Source of the DNA: a virus
DNA: 43,591 nucleotides
Virus record (IMG/VR): IMGVR_UViG_3300045976_000154
Location: 1-43,591 of that record
Reading direction: 5' to 3' (one strand)
The translations under genes and the position numbers were made by a program. The stretch's first letter is position 1. Each line of letters starts with the position of its first letter. Below are positions 40,107 to 43,591 of the stretch, piece after piece. The notes under the pieces were generated by a model that saw only the letters and a list, made by a program, of their open reading frames with translations, was not told the origin of the DNA and searched no databases.

Positions 40107-40579
40107 GGCAGGTCGACCTCCTCGCCCAGCTTCGCGATGACGTGTGACCGCATGGCCGCGATGAGCGCCGTCGGCCCCTCGGCCCTGTCATCGACCCGCG
40201 CGCTGTCATCGACATCGACCATCAGCGTCGCTCCTTCATCGTCGAACGATACCGTCTGAACGTCGTCCAGATTCCTGCCGGCAACCCAGAGGTGCGACTC
40301 GGTGTGGAAGTAGACCGAGATCAGCTCGCGCGCGATGATGGGGCCGCCCAGCTCCCACTTCCCGCTGTAGTGCAGCCAGAAGCCGCCCTTCTCGGTGCCA
40401 TCGAAGGACTCGTACAGCCGCAGGCAGCGATCCTCGTCGACGAGCACCCGGTCAAGGGTGCCGTCCTCGTGGTGCATCGTGATGCGCTCGTGCAGCACCT
40501 TCGCGCGCTCGCCTTCGATCATGGCGACGGCCATGTCCAGCAGCGCGCCGGTCAGGTCGGCGACCTTGTGGCGGGTCAC
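40103..40579 (-). CDS. NinX / DUF2591-like protein with an insertion
   Basis: A 158-residue protein. The N-terminus (KVADLTGALLDMAVAMIEG) and C-terminus (WELGGPIIARELISV, then PTALIAAMRSHVIAKLGEEV) match the DUF2591/NinX family. About 50 residues in between (MHHEDGTLDRVLVDEDRCLR) are extra compared with the usual 100-120-residue members. GTG start 40,579 overlaps the upstream stop. NinX-type proteins are linked to early phage functions, but no activity is known to me. Confidence 0.7.
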   Translation of the reverse strand: MTRHKVADLTGALLDMAVAMIEGERAKVLHERITMHHEDGTLDRVLVDEDRCLRLYESFDGTEKGGFWLHYSGKWELGGPIIARELISVYFHTESHLWVAGRNLDDVQTVSFDDEGATLMVDVDDSARVDDRAEGPTALIAAMRSHVIAKLGEEVDLP

Positions 40580-40794
40580 AGCCCACCCCGCCCATCGAGC
40601 GCCAGCGACGAGCTGCCGCAGCTCGCGCAGCGCCAGGGGAAGGCGAGGGCGGGCGCCGGCGTCGGCTCGCCGACATGGCTGCAGGCCATGCAATGCACGC
40701 GCGGCGCGGGCGTGAAGCCCTTGCGCAGGTCGCCGTCGCCCGGCGTGTCGGCGCTCCAGTTGCGGCCCGGGCCGCCGGTTTGGTCCTGCTTCAT
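40576..40794 (-). CDS. Small zinc-ribbon-like protein
   Basis: A 72-residue protein (starts MKQDQTGGPGRNWS). It has CMAC near residue 37 and CASC near residue 58, a zinc-ribbon spacing, with a Pro-rich loop between. It is coupled to neighbours at both ends. Function unknown. Confidence 0.58.
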   Translation of the reverse strand: MKQDQTGGPGRNWSADTPGDGDLRKGFTPAPRVHCMACSHVGEPTPAPALAFPWRCASCGSSSLALDGRGGL

Positions 40795-41165
40795 GCTGCT
40801 CCTCGGAGGGATTGGAGCGCGGCGCCCATGCGCTCGCGCAGGGAAGGGCGCGCGGCCGCGGCGCGGCGCTCGGCGGCCTGGCGCGCCAGCGTCTCCAGGC
40901 GCAGCATCTCGCCGCAGGTGTCGAGCGCGCGCTCCGCAGCGTCGCGGTCGGCGCGCACGTCGGCAAGGACGATGTCCTGCAGGCGCGCCTGCGCTTCGAG
41001 GTCGTCGATGTAGGCGTTCAGGCGCTGGATCTCGGCCCGGCACCAGTCGGCCTCGCGGCGCGCGGCGCTCTGCTTCTGGGACATCTTGGCCAGCTGTCGC
41101 TCGGTCACCTCGCACTTGGCGCGCAGGCGATCGATCGACGGCTGGTAGTCGCGCTGGCGGGCCAT
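40791..41165 (-). CDS. Coiled-coil protein
   Basis: A 124-residue protein that is almost entirely a coiled coil (RLRAKCEVTERQLAKMSQK, AEIQRLNAYIDDLEAQARL), with a basic C-terminus (PSLRERMGAALQSLRGAA). No membrane segment. Possibly an assembly or nucleic-acid accessory factor; the family is not recognised. Confidence 0.58.
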   Translation of the reverse strand: MARQRDYQPSIDRLRAKCEVTERQLAKMSQKQSAARREADWCRAEIQRLNAYIDDLEAQARLQDIVLADVRADRDAAERALDTCGEMLRLETLARQAAERRAAAARPSLRERMGAALQSLRGAA

Positions 41166-41177
41166 GGCGCGGCCAGG

Positions 41178-41681
41178 TCAGGCCTGCGGATCGGTACCGG
41201 CTCGGCCGGACTCGTGCGCGAGCTTGTCGCGCAGGCGGAAGGCCAGCAGCGGCCAGAGCTGAGCGATGGCGTCGGCGCGCGCGATGCGCTTGCCGATCTC
41301 GGCGTCGAAGTTCTCCGGGCTGGTGCATGCGGACTTGCCAGTGACGGGGAAGCCGTTGCGCAGGACGAGGACGCAGAAGGTCAGCAGTCCGAGCTGCTGC
41401 GGGGCGTCGGCCCAACCGCCCTCGTGATCGCCCTTGTCGTGCGCGCCGTTGTAGCCGTCGGCGGCGGTGAAGTAGTGCTCGCTGGCGATCTCGGCCTCGA
41501 TGTCCGCCGGCGTCACGCGCGGGCCGCGGTTCGGCAGCTCGGCGTCCGCCGGCGGCGTCTTCACGCCGCAGCGGTCGTTGTCGGTACCGGCGAGGCCCTG
41601 CTCACGCAGGTGGGCGATGACCACGTCCTCCGCGGCGCGGATCTTGGCGGTCTGGATGCGGTGGAGCAGATCGGAACTCAT
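41178..41681 (-). CDS. Phage Gp49/66-family protein
   Basis: A 167-residue protein. I chose ATG 41681 (MSSDLLHRIQTAK) because it has a good ribosome binding site, and because the longer frame would reach into the hairpin-rich region. Conserved blocks IEAEIASEHYFTAADG, then QQLGLLTFCVLVLRNGFPVTG and CTSPENFDAEIGKRIARADA, then WPLLAFRLRDKL match the Gp49/66 family, common among phages and of unknown function. Confidence 0.78.
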   Translation of the reverse strand: MSSDLLHRIQTAKIRAAEDVVIAHLREQGLAGTDNDRCGVKTPPADAELPNRGPRVTPADIEAEIASEHYFTAADGYNGAHDKGDHEGGWADAPQQLGLLTFCVLVLRNGFPVTGKSACTSPENFDAEIGKRIARADAIAQLWPLLAFRLRDKLAHESGRAGTDPQA

Positions 41682-41937
41682 GTGTGTCCTCAGTTCGTTG
41701 ATGCCGGTGACCGTGTCCGGCGTCGGCGTTCCTGCTACGGCCGGTTCCCCGGCCACCGCCCCGACGGCTTCCCTTCGCGCGAGCGCGCTTCACTTGACGA
41801 GCGAGGGGCCGGCGCTGATCTCCGGCTTGCGGTCGGGACTCGAACCCGTCGCGCGCTCTTTCGCCTACCAAGCTCCGCGCGAGCTTCGACATCGGTGCCC
41901 CTAGTCGCCTGCCCGCCGCGCATCAGCACTGCGCATT

Positions 41938-42084
41938 CCCTCTGTTCAGCGGGCCGGGCTCGATACCGGCTGCGCGGAGCGGCTTTGCTGGCCACCTTGG
42001 ATCGCCTTCACGGGTGCGCACCCGATCCAGTCGCCGCGCTTCGTCTGCCAAGCCTGTCCTTCCAGGCGGCCGCTGAACAGAGGG
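41938..42084 (-). ncRNA. Stem-loop domain with 18-bp outer stem
   Basis: Bases 41,938-41,956 pair with 42,067-42,084 (one bulge). The enclosed 110 bases contain two more hairpins, including GGGTGCGCACCC inside TGGATC/GATCCA, and a T-arm-like CCGG-TATCGAGC-CCGG. Confidence 0.6.
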
Positions 42085-42089
42085 AACCT

Positions 42090-42174
42090 CCCTCGCGGAT
42101 GGAGAGGGCGGAATTGAACCGCGCACCGTGGCGAACCAGGCGAGCCAACCAGGCGTTCTCTCCATTCGCGAGGG
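42090..42174 (-). ncRNA. tRNA-like stem-loop with canonical T-loop
   Basis: Bases 42,090-42,106 pair with 42,158-42,174 (17 pairs, one G-T). Inside, GGAGAG/CTCTCC mimic an acceptor stem, a GCC-TGGTT-GGC hairpin mimics a D arm, and GCGG-TTCAATT-CCGC mimics a T arm. The anticodon arm is short and abnormal, so a normal decoding tRNA is unlikely. Confidence 0.5.
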
Positions 42175-42295
42175 CCGGCCGAAGCCGGTCTCTACGCCAG
42201 GCCGTTGATGACCTGGATCGCCCCATGTGCCTTGGGCCTTAGCGGCGTGCTCGCAGCCCCTTCACGGGACAAGTCCGCACCATTCGAGGCTCGTG

Positions 42296-42403
42296 CCCTC
42301 AGACCAGCGCCCGGGATCGCGGCCCCGGCTCGTGTTTCACAGCCGGCCGGCGCCGACCTTCCGCTGCGACGCACGCTATGGCTCTTGCGCGCTGGTCTGA
42401 GGG
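42296..42403 (-). ncRNA. Stem-loop with 15-bp perfect outer stem
   Basis: CCCTCAGACCAGCGC (42,296-42,310) pairs perfectly with its complement at 42,389-42,403. Inner helices CCGGCT/AGCCGG and CCGGG/CCCGG continue the rod, and flanking CGTG/CACG and CGAG/CTCG pairs extend it outward. Confidence 0.6.
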
Positions 42404-42498
42404 TCGAGGGGCACGCTCGCATATGGCAGCGTCCACAAAGGGAAACAGGATCGAGCATTCACAAACTACCGCGGCGCCAACCCGCGGTTCGCACCCCT

Positions 42499-42529
42499 CG
42501 CCAATGCGTCGATCAACGGCGCATTGGCG
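42499..42529 (-). ncRNA. Perfect 10-bp hairpin
   Basis: CGCCAATGCG at 42,499 pairs with CGCATTGGCG at 42,520 with an 11-base loop. No T tract follows on either strand, so it is not a terminator. It is part of the structured region. Confidence 0.6.
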
Positions 42530-42607
42530 AAGTCCCGCCGGCGAAATACGAGCGCCGGTCGGCCTCGCCCGCGCGCCACGAGGACGCGCGAAGCCACGGT
42601 CAGGTGT

Positions 42608-42889
42608 TCAGGAGAAGTGCGGCAGCAGGCCGCGGAAGAACTCGCGCACCTTGGCGAGCGGCGCATCGACGAACTCGGCCAGCGCCTGGTGCTCCAGCTT
42701 CGTACGCAGCGCGGCGATGTGCGCGCGCGCCTCGGTCGTGTACTTCTCGATGCTGGCTTCCACGCGCGCGATGTCGGCCTCGACGGCCTGGCGCAGGGTC
42801 ATCTCGACCGGTTCATCGGCCGGCTTGCTGGCGGGGGCGATGGAATTCGCCACGGGGGTGTCGTCGTGAGTTTCGTCGGCCATGTTCAT
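42608..42889 (-). CDS. Small acidic helical protein
   Basis: A 93-residue protein (starts MNMADETHDDTP; ATG 42,883 is an alternative). A disordered acidic N-terminus leads to a helix (VEADIARVEASIEKYTTE, HIAALRTKLEHQALAEF), then a short basic end. A good GAAGGA ribosome binding site precedes it. It is the last gene before the structured region. No family recognised. Confidence 0.58.
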   Translation of the reverse strand: MNMADETHDDTPVANSIAPASKPADEPVEMTLRQAVEADIARVEASIEKYTTEARAHIAALRTKLEHQALAEFVDAPLAKVREFFRGLLPHFS

Positions 42890-42921
42890 TCCTTCGATGT
42901 TTCGTTTCTGGTAACGAATTC

Positions 42922-42951
42922 AGTGTACACGAGTTTTCCTTCTCGCGTCAC
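42922..42951 (-). promoter_or_regulatory. Possible sigma70-like promoter
   Basis: Minus strand GTGACG, 18 bases, TACACT, about 32 bases above the start at 42,889, in an AT-richer gap. Each hexamer matches consensus at 4 of 6 positions. It could supply both the small gene and the structured region below. Confidence 0.4.
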
Positions 42952-42956
42952 TTTTT

Positions 42957-43484
42957 TCAACGTCTCTTGAGCGTGTTGCGCGACTCCAGTTTTCGCTTCG
43001 GCCACGCGCTTCGCGGCATGGGCATGCGGGCCGCGCGCGGCGGCAGCTTGACGGCCCGGAAGGCGGCGACGGTGAGCCTCGCGGCTGCCATCGCCTCCTC
43101 GTCCTCGGGCCCAGCGACCAGCACGACGACCGCCTTCCCGCGGACGCGCGCGGTGGCGCTGACCCTGCGGTCGACCTGTGCTGCCTCCCAGCTCTCGACC
43201 TCGGCGCGCGCCACGCCCACCAGCGCCCATGTCTCTTCGACCAGCGCCTGCTCGGTCACGCCGTAGGTGCGCACGAAGGCCTTGGTGCCCAAGCCGTGGA
43301 TGCCGGCGTCGCCGCGGTGATGCTCCCGGCAGAGCGGCATCGTGCGCCAGTCGCTCGCGCGGCGGCCGCCGCCGGTGCCGGCCCGCTGGTGGTGCACCTC
43401 GACGGCTGGCGATGGCAGCGCCAGGCGCACGCAGATCCGGCAGGCCAGCTGCGCCACGCGGCCCATGTAGGCGGCGCCGTTCAC
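42957..43484 (-). CDS. Ref/HNH-like phage nuclease
   Basis: A 175-residue protein; GTG 43,484 is the chosen start, but the frame stays open to the window edge, so it may be longer. Residues 5-70 (AAYMGRVAQLACRICV, VEVHHQRAGTGGGRRASDW, TMPLCREHHRGDAGIHGL) carry Cys pairs and the HH...LCxxHH motif of the Ref/HNH family, whose members nick DNA in recombination or restriction-like contexts. The C-terminal part after residue 90 is not conserved to my eye and ends very basic. Confidence 0.72.
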   Translation of the reverse strand: MNGAAYMGRVAQLACRICVRLALPSPAVEVHHQRAGTGGGRRASDWRTMPLCREHHRGDAGIHGLGTKAFVRTYGVTEQALVEETWALVGVARAEVESWEAAQVDRRVSATARVRGKAVVVLVAGPEDEEAMAAARLTVAAFRAVKLPPRAARMPMPRSAWPKRKLESRNTLKRR

Positions 43485-43591
43485 TTCCGCTTCCTCGGGA
43501 ACTTGGCGCGCGCGCGCTCGGCCTTGAACTGCGCGCGATAGCCGCCTTTCCCGGTCTCGACCGTTCGCTTCTCGTTGAAGTCGGACGCGAC
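43481..43591 (-). CDS. Partial upstream gene end (uncertain frame)
   Basis: A frame ending in a basic tail (ARAKFPRKRK) with TGA overlapping the GTG of the nuclease gene is open to the window edge. The nuclease frame is equally open, so I cannot tell which is real without upstream sequence. Confidence 0.3.
   Translation of the reverse strand, partial: VASDFNEKRTVETGKGGYRAQFKAERARAKFPRKRK

Larger units (their letters stand above)
41690..42600 (-). ncRNA. Candidate large structured RNA, gene-free hairpin-dense region
   Basis: A stretch of over 900 bases holds no convincing gene but at least six long near-perfect hairpins, a TTCG-capped and a GGAA-capped short hairpin, and two canonical T-loops (TTCGAGT at 41,847-41,835, TTCAATT near 42,117-42,111) on the minus strand. 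This density is unlike the coding DNA around it. Size and location resemble ornate phage RNAs such as GOLLD or ROOL, often near tRNAs. Strand and ends are uncertain. Confidence 0.62.

Noticed and set aside
41821-41905. A standard tRNA gene at the TTCGAGT T-loop
   Set aside because: A T-arm and a D-like TTGGTAGGC are present, but only about 60 bases separate the possible acceptor strands and no normal anticodon arm can be drawn.
42192-42458. 88-residue minus-strand frame in the structured region
   Set aside because: Codon use at its start is unlike neighbouring genes and it crosses several perfect hairpins; only its last 15 codons look gene-like.
42886-43230. 114-residue frame overlapping the nuclease gene
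   Set aside because: Its last 30 codons are plausible, but the rest is shadow sequence and the promoter-like gap overlaps it.
1-43591. CRISPR arrays, insertion sequences, integrase or attachment sites
   Set aside because: I saw no regularly spaced direct repeats, transposase or integrase motifs, or duplicated att-like sequence in the window.

Overview
The window is part of a large, GC-rich double-stranded DNA tailed-phage (or prophage) genome. It carries a contractile-tail (myovirus) virion module: sheath, tube, a frameshifted tail assembly chaperone, a tape measure protein, a baseplate hub and a spike. A nested Rz/Rz1 spanin pair points to a Gram-negative host. The high GC content and GC-ending codons would suit a beta- or gammaproteobacterial host, but that is inference. 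Every gene I can support lies on the minus strand, so transcription runs from high to low coordinates. Many neighbours overlap by an ATGA or GTGA junction.

Right part (about 35.4-43.6 kb): small accessory or early-type genes. These include a Ref/HNH-like nuclease at the edge, a Gp49/66-family protein, a NinX/DUF2591-like protein, a TetR-type HTH protein, a DUF7673-like protein and many short unknowns. A sigma70-like promoter with paired TGTANTACA operators sits near 37.25 kb and a probably leaderless promoter near 39.84 kb. A 926-bp gene-free stretch (41,682-42,607) is packed with perfect long hairpins and two canonical T-loop motifs on the minus strand; it looks like a large structured RNA.

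Centre (about 22.7-35.4 kb): a 1,552-residue SNF2-type helicase/polyvalent protein, a membrane-anchored coiled-coil protein, small unknowns, an orphan HicB-type HTH protein, a beta-class DNA methyltransferase, then the capsid block (prohead protease, scaffold-like protein, major capsid protein) bounded by terminators. No portal or terminase gene is visible, so these must lie outside the window.

Left part (1-22.7 kb): host-recognition and decoration proteins (a clan GH-A-like glycoside hydrolase, a glycine-rich adhesin, a 723-residue repeat protein), neck and connector proteins, tail sheath and tube. Then comes a lysis cassette (a membrane-tethered lytic transglycosylase and spanins) inserted inside the tail module, followed by the chaperone G/GT pair, tape measure, hub and spike.

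A recurring 18-20 bp intergenic element (core CGTGAC, spacer, TGG; two copies identical over 20 bp) precedes at least eight late genes or operons and is a candidate phage-specific promoter or regulator site.
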